From Gaiellasilicea sp033857955 (lineage in GTDB: Bacteria > Actinomycetota > Thermoleophilia > Gaiellales > Gaiellaceae): a stretch of DNA of 64,000 nt. Of the stretch, positions 20,245 through 27,222 are shown one piece after another. Below the pieces are notes generated by a model that saw only the letters and a program-made list of their open reading frames with translations, was not told the origin of the DNA and ran no database searches. The first letter of the stretch is position 1; each line of letters begins with the position of its first letter. The position numbers and the translations under genes are program-made. The DNA is taken from the NCBI GenBank assembly GCA_033857955.1, contig JAWVCW010000028.1:1-64000 (forward strand), written 5' to 3'.

Positions 20245-21155
20245 GCGACCGCCGCCAGCTTCGCTGCCGCGACGTCCACGGCGAGCAGGTCGTGCAGGAC
20301 CGCCATCCGGACGGCGAGCCCGGCGCGCACCTGCTGCAGGATCAGCGAATCCGGCGAGTCGGCGACGCGCCCGTCGATCTCGACGCCACGGTTGATCGGC
20401 CCCGGATGCATGACCTTCTGGCCCGGGCGGACGCGCTCGGGCGTGATTCCCCAGCGTGCCGCGTACTCGCGCAGGCTCGGCACGTACGCCGACTCCATCC
20501 GCTCGCGTTGCATGCGCAGGACGTAGATGACGTCGGCGGTCTCGGTGGCGCCGATCTTGGTCGACGTCTCGCAGCCGAGCGCCTCGATGCCGCGCGGGAG
20601 GAGCGTCGGAGGCCCGACGAGCGTCGTGCGCGCGCCGACGAGCGCAAGCGCCTGGATGAGCGAGCGTGCGACGCGGCTGTGCAGGACATCGCCGACGATC
20701 GCGACGTGCAGGCCCTCGAGGTGTCCGAGCGCCTCCCGCATCGTGAAGAGGTCGAGCAGTGCCTGGGTCGGGTGCTGGCGCTTGCCGTCGCCCGCGTTGA
20801 CGACCGCGGCGTCCGAATACCGAGCCACGAGCTCCGGCGCCCCGATCTGCGGATGCCGGACGATGATCGCGTGCGGGTCGTACTGCGCCAGGGTCAGCAC
20901 GGTGTCCTTGAGCGACTCGCCCTTGTCCACCGACGAGCCGGCGGCCTTCAGCGACATCACGTCCGCGGAGAGCTTCTTCGCGGCGAGCTCGAAGCTCGAC
21001 GAGGTTCGCGTCGAGGACTCGAAGAAGAGGTTCAGCACGAGCTTGCCCTGCAGCGTCGGCAGCTTCTCCTCGACGCCGGCGAAGGCGCCGGCGGTCTCGA
21101 GGATCCGCTCGACGTCGTCGCGCGTCAGGTCGGCGATCGAGATCAGGTGTCTCAT
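20241..21155 (-). CDS. pyrB: Aspartate carbamoyltransferase catalytic subunit
   Basis: A 304-aa enzyme that joins carbamoyl phosphate and aspartate, the committed step of pyrimidine synthesis. The carbamoyl phosphate loop FFESSTRT is at about 44-51, with HPTQALLD and HPGPINRGVE further on. There is no pyrI, as in other Gram-positives. The start ATG 21155 overlaps the pyrR stop (ATGA). Confidence 0.96.
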   Translation of the reverse strand: MRHLISIADLTRDDVERILETAGAFAGVEEKLPTLQGKLVLNLFFESSTRTSSSFELAAKKLSADVMSLKAAGSSVDKGESLKDTVLTLAQYDPHAIIVRHPQIGAPELVARYSDAAVVNAGDGKRQHPTQALLDLFTMREALGHLEGLHVAIVGDVLHSRVARSLIQALALVGARTTLVGPPTLLPRGIEALGCETSTKIGATETADVIYVLRMQRERMESAYVPSLREYAARWGITPERVRPGQKVMHPGPINRGVEIDGRVADSPDSLILQQVRAGLAVRMAVLHDLLAVDVAAAKLAAVA

Positions 21156-21775
21156 TTCGCCTCCTCCGGTGTGCCGACGAGCAGGATCCGGTCGGCGCCG
21201 TCGGTCTCCTCGAGCTCGACCTGGATCCGCTCGCTGCGCGCGGTCGGGAGGTTCTTGCCGACGTAGTCGGGGCGGATCGGCAGCTCGCGGTGCCCGCGGT
21301 CGACGAGGACGGCGAGCTGAACGCGTGCGGGCCGCCCGTGCTCGAAGAGCGTCTCGATCGCAGCGCGGATCGTGCGGCCCGTGTAGAGGACGTCGTCGAC
21401 GAGCACGCACGTCGTGCCGCGCAGCTCGAAGTCGAGCGTCGTCGCATGGACGATGGGCTGCTCCCGGCCGGCGACGGTGTCGTCGCGGTGGAAGGTGATG
21501 TCGACCGCGCCGAGCGCGATCTCCTCCCCGCTCCGCTCCTCGATCAGGGCTGCGAGCCGCTCGGCGAGCGGGACGCCGCGCGTGTGGATGCCGACGAGCG
21601 CGAGCCGCCCGAGGTCGTCGTTGCGCTCGATGATCTCGTGGGCGATCCGCGACAGCGTCCGCCCCAGGGCTTCCGAGTCCAGCAAGATCTTCGCCCCAGT
21701 TTTGGCTTGGTCGGGATCTGCCTTCGCAGATTCCGACCTTGCGTAAACCGTGCGGTCGGGGACGTGCGTACTCAT
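21152..21775 (-). CDS. pyrR: PyrR bifunctional pyr-operon regulator / uracil phosphoribosyltransferase
   Basis: 207 aa, with about 25 residues more at the N-terminus than Bacillus PyrR. The PRPP loop VLVDDVLYTGRT (about 124-135) marks the type I phosphoribosyltransferase fold. PyrR binds a stem-loop in pyr mRNA when UMP is high. Just upstream is an RNA element fitting its binding consensus, whose 3' arm contains the ribosome binding site of pyrR. This suggests translational repression of the whole pyr operon, as reported for mycobacteria. The start is ATG 21775. Confidence 0.94.
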   Translation of the reverse strand: MSTHVPDRTVYARSESAKADPDQAKTGAKILLDSEALGRTLSRIAHEIIERNDDLGRLALVGIHTRGVPLAERLAALIEERSGEEIALGAVDITFHRDDTVAGREQPIVHATTLDFELRGTTCVLVDDVLYTGRTIRAAIETLFEHGRPARVQLAVLVDRGHRELPIRPDYVGKNLPTARSERIQVELEETDGADRILLVGTPEEAK

Positions 21776-21781
21776 TCCGCT

Positions 21782-21812
21782 CCTTTCCGGCCTCTCGGGA
21801 CCGGGTTAAAGG
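21782..21812 (-). promoter_or_regulatory. PyrR-binding hairpin that covers the pyrR ribosome binding site
   Basis: In the RNA: outer stem CCUUU / AAAGG, a 5' bulge AAC, inner stem CCGG / CCGG and loop UCCCGAGAGG. The stretch GGUCCCGAGAGGCC fits the PyrR consensus ARUCCNGNGAGGYU except at its first and last positions. The 3' strand AAAGG runs into the AAAGGAG Shine-Dalgarno 4-5 nt before ATG 21775. No terminator follows, so control would act on translation. Confidence 0.8.
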
Positions 21813-21822
21813 GTCGGACGGC

Positions 21823-21828
21823 AGTGTA
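21823..21828 (-). promoter_or_regulatory. Probable -10 box of the pyr operon
   Basis: TACACT on the minus strand, about 47 nt before the pyrR ATG. A start about 7 nt on would place the PyrR hairpin at the very 5' end of the message. The -35 region is not clear. Confidence 0.5.
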
Positions 21829-21878
21829 GTCGCTCCGGAGGACGGCGTCGGGCAGGAGGAGGACGCGGTGCCCGCTTC

Positions 21879-23930
21879 GTGGGGATGTTTCCGATCCGGA
21901 GCGCCACGCAACAGGTGACTCGTATGCCGGTGTCCCGGCAGGTTGCCCCCATCGTGCTCGTCCTGCTCACGGCGGCCTCCGCCGGCACCCGCTTCTGGGC
22001 CGCGCGAAGCATGGCCGTCCCTTGGATCGCGCCCGACGAGACGATCTACGCCCTGCTGGGTCGATCGCTTTGGGAAGACGGGTCGCACTCGATTCTCGGC
22101 ACCGCCGCCGCCAGCTATTCGTTCGTCTATCCCGCTCTGATCGGCTTGCCGCTGTCGCTCGCAAACCTCGAGACAGGCGTCACCGTGGTTCAGGCGCTCG
22201 GTGCCGTCCTGATGTCGGCGACTGCTCTTCTCGTCTACCTGTGGGGACGTGGCCCGCTCGGGGAATGGTGGGCGGTCGCCGCCGCGGGACTGACCCTCGC
22301 CGTCCCGGACCTTGCGTACTCGGGTCTCGTCATGAGCGAGGTCGCTGTGTTTCCGATCGCGACGCTCGCGCTGTGGGCGATCGCGTCCGCGCTCGAATGG
22401 CCCTCGCCCGCTCGGCAGGCTCTCGCCGCCGGCGCAATCGTGCTCGCGCTGGGAACGCACGTCCGGCTGGTGGCACTCATCCCGACGCTGTTCGTGGCGG
22501 TTGCTCTCCAGTGCGGCTTCTTGCGCTCGCTCGAGCCGGCGCGACGCCAGGCCGTTTTCCTGGCAGGGATCGCCAGCGCGTGCGCCGCCACCCTTGCGGG
22601 CTTCGCCGTCTCCGGACGCTGGCAGGACATCTTCGGCGCCTACGCCGCCGCCACCGGCGGCTACGAGCTCCGCGCGGCGGCGACGGACGTGCTCTGGCAC
22701 GCGGCCGGCGTGTTCGTCCTCGTCGCCGGCATCCCGCTCGTCGCGCTGGCCGTGATGACGGTCGAATGCGTCGCGAGGCGTGTGCGCGACCCTTCTGCCT
22801 GCGCGCTCGTCGCGACCACGCTCGCCTGGACGTCGCTCCTCGTGCTCGAGGTCGGAACCTTCGCGTCGCGCTGGGTCGGCCACCTCGCGCTGCGTGACCT
22901 CCAGCCGGTCGTACCGCCGCTGATGCTCGTGTTCGCGCTCTGGATCGTGCGTGGCGCGCCCCGGCCACGTCCGTGGATCCACCTCGCAGCGCTGGCGATT
23001 GCCATCCCGGCCGTCCTCTTGCCCGTAGGTCGGTTTGCCGTGCAGGAGTCGGCGCTCGACGCATTCAGCCTGATCCCCCTCTGGAGACTCGCGGAGGCGA
23101 CGTCGTTGAGCACGCTGGAGCTCGTCTACACCCTCTCGGTCAGCACGTTGGTCGTCCTCGCGGTCTTCCTCGCGCGGCGGGCATGTGTCGCGCTCCCGGT
23201 CATCGTGGCGCTCGCTCTTGTCTCGCTCTCGATCCTGTCGACGAGGCAGATCGATCGGCTGACCCATCTCGATCGCGCCTGGGTCTTCGATACCGGCGAT
23301 CCACGCTGGATCGACCGAGCCGCAGACGGGCCGGTCACGTACCTGCAGGCGGAAACCGCTTTCTCGGCCGGGCTCTGGAAGCAGGCCTTCTGGAACCGCC
23401 GGATCGATGCCGTGGCCTACCTTCCCGAGGCGGCTCGTCTCCCTCCGCTCGCGCCGACCGTGGTCGCCCTCCAGCCCAACGGGCTCCTGCGCACGCGGGA
23501 CGGCGGCGGCCTCCAGGCGACACTCGTCGTCTCGCCCACGGAGATCGAGCTCTTCGGCGAGTCCGTCGCCCAGGCGCCGCGCTCGACGGACACCACCGGG
23601 CTGACGCTCTGGCGCGCCGAGCGCCCGGTACGAGTGAGCTCCGTCAGGTCAGGGGTCCAGCCCGACGGCGACATCAACGGGTCCGCCCACCTCACCGTGT
23701 ATGCCTGCGGGTTGGGCAGCCTCGAGCTCACGCTCTTCGGGAAGGCCGGCGGCCCTGTCGAGATCCGGGCGGACGGGATCCTGCGCGCCCGCCCACTCCT
23801 CGCAGCCAACACCGTCTGGAACGGGAGCGTGGCCGCTCCACCCGACGCCGACGGACAGTCGCTCTGCGCGTTCGAGCTGGTCAGTCGCGGCCTGGTCGGC
23901 TCGACCCGGCTCGAATTCGTCCGTGATTAG
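21879..23930 (+). CDS. Multi-pass membrane protein, probable GT-C type glycosyltransferase
   Basis: About 680 aa with about 10-12 hydrophobic segments in residues 20-460 and a soluble C-terminal part (about 470-683). An acidic pair (APDETIYALLGRS, about 50-62) sits in the first loop after TM1, where GT-C enzymes such as mannosyl or arabinosyl transferases keep catalytic Asp/Glu residues. The C-terminal third is beta-rich. It would move a lipid-linked sugar outside the membrane; donor and acceptor are unknown. It is divergent from pyrR. The start GTG 21879 is uncertain, and ATG 21885 or ATG 21924 are alternatives. Confidence 0.6.
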   Translation: MGMFPIRSATQQVTRMPVSRQVAPIVLVLLTAASAGTRFWAARSMAVPWIAPDETIYALLGRSLWEDGSHSILGTAAASYSFVYPALIGLPLSLANLETGVTVVQALGAVLMSATALLVYLWGRGPLGEWWAVAAAGLTLAVPDLAYSGLVMSEVAVFPIATLALWAIASALEWPSPARQALAAGAIVLALGTHVRLVALIPTLFVAVALQCGFLRSLEPARRQAVFLAGIASACAATLAGFAVSGRWQDIFGAYAAATGGYELRAAATDVLWHAAGVFVLVAGIPLVALAVMTVECVARRVRDPSACALVATTLAWTSLLVLEVGTFASRWVGHLALRDLQPVVPPLMLVFALWIVRGAPRPRPWIHLAALAIAIPAVLLPVGRFAVQESALDAFSLIPLWRLAEATSLSTLELVYTLSVSTLVVLAVFLARRACVALPVIVALALVSLSILSTRQIDRLTHLDRAWVFDTGDPRWIDRAADGPVTYLQAETAFSAGLWKQAFWNRRIDAVAYLPEAARLPPLAPTVVALQPNGLLRTRDGGGLQATLVVSPTEIELFGESVAQAPRSTDTTGLTLWRAERPVRVSSVRSGVQPDGDINGSAHLTVYACGLGSLELTLFGKAGGPVEIRADGILRARPLLAANTVWNGSVAAPPDADGQSLCAFELVSRGLVGSTRLEFVRD

Positions 23931-23933
23931 CCG

Positions 23934-24146
23934 CTACGGCTCGACGAGCGGCTCGTCGGGGTCGGTCGGCGGCTCGATCAGGTCCTGTGCCGCTTCCACG
24001 GCCCCCTCTGCCACGAAGATCTTCAGCGAGTCGGAGTCGTCGTCGGACCTCACCTCCGAGTCGATCCCCGCGTCCTCGAGCACCGCCTGGATCTCCTCGG
24101 CCTCTGTGGCGTCCTCGGCGAGTGCGATCTGCACCTTGGCGCTCAT
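23934..24146 (-). CDS. Small DUF2007-like protein
   Basis: A 70-aa acidic protein. An alpha-beta start (VQIALAEDATEAEEIQAVLEDAGI) followed by IFVAEGAVEAAQDLI resembles the DUF2007 ferredoxin-like fold, sometimes labelled a putative signal-transducing protein. The start ATG 24146 overlaps the rnz stop (ATGA), so it is coupled to rnz. The true role is unknown. Confidence 0.6.
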   Translation of the reverse strand: MSAKVQIALAEDATEAEEIQAVLEDAGIDSEVRSDDDSDSLKIFVAEGAVEAAQDLIEPPTDPDEPLVEP

Positions 24147-25120
24147 GCGCTGGAGGGTACTTCAGCTCGCGGCAGGCGCGCGCCGCTCTTCACCAGCTCG
24201 GGACCGCCTCGTTCCTCGAACGGGATCTCGATCAGATCGAAGTCGCGAGGGACGACCGCGGCCGGGAAGACGGTTCGAGCCTCTCGCTCGACGTCACCTG
24301 CGCCGTAGCGGCTGGAGAGATGCGTGAGCGCGAGCAGCAAGACTCCGGCGTCGCGCGCGACTCGAGCCGCCTCGAGCGCGGTCGAATGCTCCGTCTCCTG
24401 CGCTCGCTCGGCCTCTTCCTCGCAGAACGTCGCCTCGTGCACGAGCAGGTCGGCTCCAAGGGCCGCCTCGACGACGCCGTCGGAGGGGGCGGTGTCGCCG
24501 GTCAGCACGAGCTTCCGGCCGGGCCGGGCATCGCCGAGCACCTGCTCCGGCGTCACCACGCGACCGTCGGGAAGCGTCACCGAGTCGCCCGCCTGCAGCG
24601 CCCCTCGCTCGGGCCCGAAGGGGATCCCGAGCGCGTCGGCGGCCGCGACGTCGAATCGTCCGGGCCGCTCCTCCTCGACGAGCGCGTAGCCGATCGCGTC
24701 GCGCCCGTGACGGACTGCGAACGTCCGGAGCTCGTAGCCGTCACGTGGCAGCACCGCGCCCGCCGCGAGCTCGACCACGGCCACTTCGTAGCTCAGGCGC
24801 CCGAAGATGCGCCGTAGCGATCGGAGCAGCTCGTCGAGGCCGCGCGGCCCGTACAGCGTCAACGGCACTTCCCGGCCGCGGAGAGCGAACGACTTCAGCA
24901 TCCCCGGCAGGCCGAGGAAATGGTCGGCGTGGAAGTGCGTCAGGAAGATCTCGTGGAGCTCGACGAGGCCGACGTCCGAGCGCAGCAGTTGCCGCTGCGT
25001 GCCCTCTCCGCAGTCGAAGAGCAGCTTCTCCCCACCGCGGCGAACGAGCGTCGCGGAGGGTGCGCGGCGCGCGGTCGGCATCGAGCCGGCCGTGCCGAGA
25101 AAGACGACGTCCAGATCCAC
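24143..25120 (-). CDS. rnz: Ribonuclease Z (tRNA 3' endonuclease)
   Basis: A 325-aa metallo-beta-lactamase-fold nuclease that trims tRNA 3' ends. The N-terminus DVVFLGTAGSMPT is typical, the zinc motif is THFHADH (about 61-67), and further ligands lie in LTGDTAPSD and LALTHLSSRY. It lacks the long exosite of some forms but has normal RNase Z length. The start is GTG 25120. The reading frame of the upstream LysM gene stays open across its first 380 nt. Confidence 0.9.
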   Translation of the reverse strand: MDLDVVFLGTAGSMPTARRAPSATLVRRGGEKLLFDCGEGTQRQLLRSDVGLVELHEIFLTHFHADHFLGLPGMLKSFALRGREVPLTLYGPRGLDELLRSLRRIFGRLSYEVAVVELAAGAVLPRDGYELRTFAVRHGRDAIGYALVEEERPGRFDVAAADALGIPFGPERGALQAGDSVTLPDGRVVTPEQVLGDARPGRKLVLTGDTAPSDGVVEAALGADLLVHEATFCEEEAERAQETEHSTALEAARVARDAGVLLLALTHLSSRYGAGDVEREARTVFPAAVVPRDFDLIEIPFEERGGPELVKSGARLPRAEVPSSA

Positions 25121-25382
25121 GACGCCAGTTTAGGGTGGTGCTGCTCGACGGCAGGACGAGCACCTGGCCGGGAACGAGCACGGTCCCCTCCAGGTCGTTC
25201 CGCCCTTGGATCTCCCAGACGCCCTTGCGCGGGTCCGAGTACCCGTTCGATGCAATCGACCACAGCGTGTCGTACGGCTGCACGACGTACCGCCGCTCGG
25301 GCCCGGAAGCGTCGGAGGAACGAGCGAACGCAGCCCAGAGAAAGACGCCGAGCGCTGCAACGATGAGAACGCGTCCGAACAT
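24741..25382 (-). CDS. SOS-controlled membrane-anchored LysM protein (YneA/ChiZ-like), frame runs into rnz
   Basis: It starts at ATG 25382 with one membrane segment (FGRVLIVAALGVFLWAAFA) and one LysM domain (about residues 31-80, RYVVQPYDTLWSIASNGYSD). LysM binds peptidoglycan. Small SOS-induced TM-LysM proteins (YneA in Bacillus, Rv2719c/ChiZ in mycobacteria) halt cell division after DNA damage. Two LexA boxes lie in its promoter. The domain ends near 25140, but the frame has no stop until 24741, giving 213 aa with an arginine-rich tail that looks like out-of-frame rnz. A one-base shift would give a stop at 25130. Either a frameshift or a real 380-nt overlap; lexA itself is not adjacent. Confidence 0.75.
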   Translation of the reverse strand: MFGRVLIVAALGVFLWAAFARSSDASGPERRYVVQPYDTLWSIASNGYSDPRKGVWEIQGRNDLEGTVLVPGQVLVLPSSSTTLNWRRGSGRRLSRHGRLDADRAPRTLRDARSPRWGEAALRLRRGHAAATAALGRRPRRAPRDLPDALPRRPFPRPAGDAEVVRSPRPGSAVDAVRAARPRRAAPIATAHLRAPELRSGRGRARGGRGAAT

Positions 25383-25389
25383 GTGTTCG
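25376..25389. promoter_or_regulatory. LexA (SOS) box 1
   Basis: CGAACATGTGTTCG, close to the Gram-positive LexA consensus CGAACatatGTTCG. It covers the ATG of the LysM gene and the predicted transcription start. Confidence 0.85.
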
Positions 25390-25390
25390 C

Positions 25391-25419
25391 ATAGTGCACG
25401 AACACGTGTTCGCTGTCAA
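25391..25419 (-). promoter_or_regulatory. Promoter of the LysM gene
   Basis: On the minus strand a perfect -35 TTGACA (25419-25414), a 17-bp spacer and -10 CACTAT (25396-25391). The start codon follows 8 nt later, so the message should be leaderless. LexA box 2 fills the spacer and box 1 covers the start site. Confidence 0.8.
25399..25412. promoter_or_regulatory. LexA (SOS) box 2
   Basis: CGAACACGTGTTCG, a perfect palindrome lying between the -35 and -10 of the LysM promoter. Its centre is 23 bp from that of box 1, about two helical turns. Confidence 0.9.
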
Positions 25420-25612
25420 GTGAGAGCTCCTGCCTCTTCCGCTTGGGACTGAGGATCCTCTTCAACTCGTGTAGGCGATCGCCACCCATCGGGATCGGGA
25501 TCTCCAAGCCCGGTTCCGTCCCCCGCATAAGCTCGACTTTGGGGCAGCTGTCGGACCCTGTCCTTCATCCGTAGTGAGGTTAGCGCGTGGTGCATGCCAT
25601 ATTCTTGCGCTC

Positions 25613-25684
25613 ATGAGCCTGTGGGACCGCATCAAAGCCTTCGCGCGCCGAGTTCTCCTTCGGCGAACCTCGATGCACGACTGA
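25613..25684 (+). CDS. Possible 23-aa amphipathic peptide
   Basis: A short frame of 23 codons (begins MSLWDRIKAFARRVLLRR). A TATTCT box ends 7 nt before the ATG, the leaderless spacing seen elsewhere in this window. It has one Trp, six Arg and a hydrophobic face, so it could bind membranes. It stands in the 280-nt gap between the LexA boxes and the phosphoesterase gene. No family is recognised, and it may be chance. Confidence 0.3.
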   Translation: MSLWDRIKAFARRVLLRRTSMHD

Positions 25685-25689
25685 TTCGC

Positions 25690-26190
25690 TCAGGTCGAAA
25701 GGTGGACGAGCTCAGGCTCGATCGCGCGCCCCGCGATCCGCAGCTCGAGCATCGTCCAGGTGGGCGAGCTGCGCCGCTCGGTCGGGCTGCCGGGATTGAG
25801 GATCCAGACGCCACCCAGCTGCTCGACCTGCGGCACGTGCGTGTGCCCGTAGGCGACCGCGTCGCAGCCCGGAAATCGCGCGCGCAGCCGCTCCTCCCTC
25901 CCTTCCCGGGGCCCCGGGACGTGCGTCATCCCGATCCGCAGCCCCTCGACCTCGGCGATGAGCTCCTTCGGCAGCGACGCGCGAAGCGCGGGCTCGTCCG
26001 CGTTCCCGCACACCGCATGCACCGGCGGACCAATTGCGCGCAACGCCTCGAGCGAGTCGACCGACGAGTGGTCGCCGGTGTGCAGGATCAGGTCGGCGGC
26101 CCGGAGCCGCCGCACGCAGTCCTCCGGAAGCGACCGCGAGCCGCGCGGGAGGTGCGTGTCGCCGATCAGCGCAATCAGCGGACCGTCCAA
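25690..26190 (-). CDS. YfcE-type metallophosphoesterase
   Basis: A 166-aa calcineurin-like phosphoesterase. The metal-binding motifs appear in order: GDTH (about 10-13), HTGDH, CGNAD, MTH, YGHTH and NPGS. The size matches YfcE/MJ0936-like phosphodiesterases. The start is TTG 26190, 3 nt after the dgcN stop, so it is the third gene of the dgcA-dgcN unit. The substrate is unknown. Confidence 0.88.
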   Translation of the reverse strand: MDGPLIALIGDTHLPRGSRSLPEDCVRRLRAADLILHTGDHSSVDSLEALRAIGPPVHAVCGNADEPALRASLPKELIAEVEGLRIGMTHVPGPREGREERLRARFPGCDAVAYGHTHVPQVEQLGGVWILNPGSPTERRSSPTWTMLELRIAGRAIEPELVHLST

Positions 26191-26193
26191 GGC

Positions 26194-27222
26194 CTAGAGC
26201 GCTGCGAGGACGGCATCGAGCAGACGGTCAGGCCCGAACCGGACCGGATCGTCCGCGACGAGGCCCGTGTCGGCGGCCGCCGCCGCCACTACGGCGTGCG
26301 CCTCGTCCTCGCCGAGCTCGCGCGTGTTCAGCGCGATCGCGGCGACCTTCGCCTTCCGGGCAGGAAGCGAGATCCGCTCGTGCAGGTCGATCAGCTCGGG
26401 CAGCGAGAGGAGCGGGTGGCCGGGGTAGCCCTCGACCTCGGTCTGCCCGGCGAGGTGGCAGAGCACGAAGACGTGCGGCGCCGAGCCGTGGACCAGCCCG
26501 AGCGTCACGCCCGAGTAGGCGGGGTGCGTGAGCGCGCCCTGGCCTTCGACCATCAGCAGCTCTCCCCCGCGCTCGTGCCCTTCGACGACGAGCCGCTCCG
26601 TCGCTCCGGCGATGAAGTCCGCGACGACCGCGTCGACGGAGATTCCCCAGCCCGCGATCGCGATTCCCGTCTGGCCGGTCGGGACGAAGCGGGACGCGTG
26701 CCCGCGGGCACGCGCTGCGCGGTCGAGCTCGAGCGAGACGGTCATCTTCCCGATCGCGCAGTCGGAGCCGACCGTGAGCACGGTCTTCACCGGCAGCTCG
26801 ATGTTCGCGCCGGTGGGGACGTTCAGATCCGCTGGGGGCCGGCGCAGGTCGCGCAGCTCGACCCCGTGCCGGCCTGCGAGGGCCGTGAGCTCCTCGTCTT
26901 CGGCGAGGAACTCGTGCAGCCCGTTCTCGACGTCCAGCCCTTTCGAGATCGCCGTCTTCAGCAGCTCCCGCCAGGCGGGCGGGAAGCGACCGCCCTGTGT
27001 GGCGACTCCGACGAGCGCCGTCGTCGGGTTGAAGCAGAGCGCGTCGTTTACCGATGAGACAACGGGGACTCCACTCTGGATCTCGCCGGCGCGCGTCGAG
27101 TCGAGCAGCGCCACGACGGGCCGCTCGCCGTACGCGAGCACGCCGCGGGCCGTCTTCCCGTAGTGCGGGTCGCCGGAGAACCCCTCGGCCAGGATCAGCA
27201 GGCGCTCAGGCCGGTTCGACAC
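26194..27222 (-). CDS. dgcN: DUF1611 protein, probable D-glutamate N-acetyltransferase
   Basis: About 342 aa. The N-terminal Rossmann-like domain of DUF1611 (GKTARGVLAYGERPVVALLDS) is followed by a C-terminal P-loop domain (VGSDCAIGKMTVSLEL, about 178-193). In marine Gammaproteobacteria the DUF1611 protein DgcN acetylates D-glutamate and the enolase-superfamily DgcA racemises the product. Both genes are adjacent here, so this reading is likely. The start is GTG 27222, overlapping dgcA by 17 nt; an upstream start is possible. Confidence 0.72.
   Translation of the reverse strand: MSNRPERLLILAEGFSGDPHYGKTARGVLAYGERPVVALLDSTRAGEIQSGVPVVSSVNDALCFNPTTALVGVATQGGRFPPAWRELLKTAISKGLDVENGLHEFLAEDEELTALAGRHGVELRDLRRPPADLNVPTGANIELPVKTVLTVGSDCAIGKMTVSLELDRAARARGHASRFVPTGQTGIAIAGWGISVDAVVADFIAGATERLVVEGHERGGELLMVEGQGALTHPAYSGVTLGLVHGSAPHVFVLCHLAGQTEVEGYPGHPLLSLPELIDLHERISLPARKAKVAAIALNTRELGEDEAHAVVAAAAADTGLVADDPVRFGPDRLLDAVLAAL

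Noticed and set aside
25130..25528. 132-codon minus-strand frame across the LexA boxes
   Set aside because: It would place both operators and the promoter inside a coding region, and its C-terminal half is an out-of-frame copy of the LysM domain.
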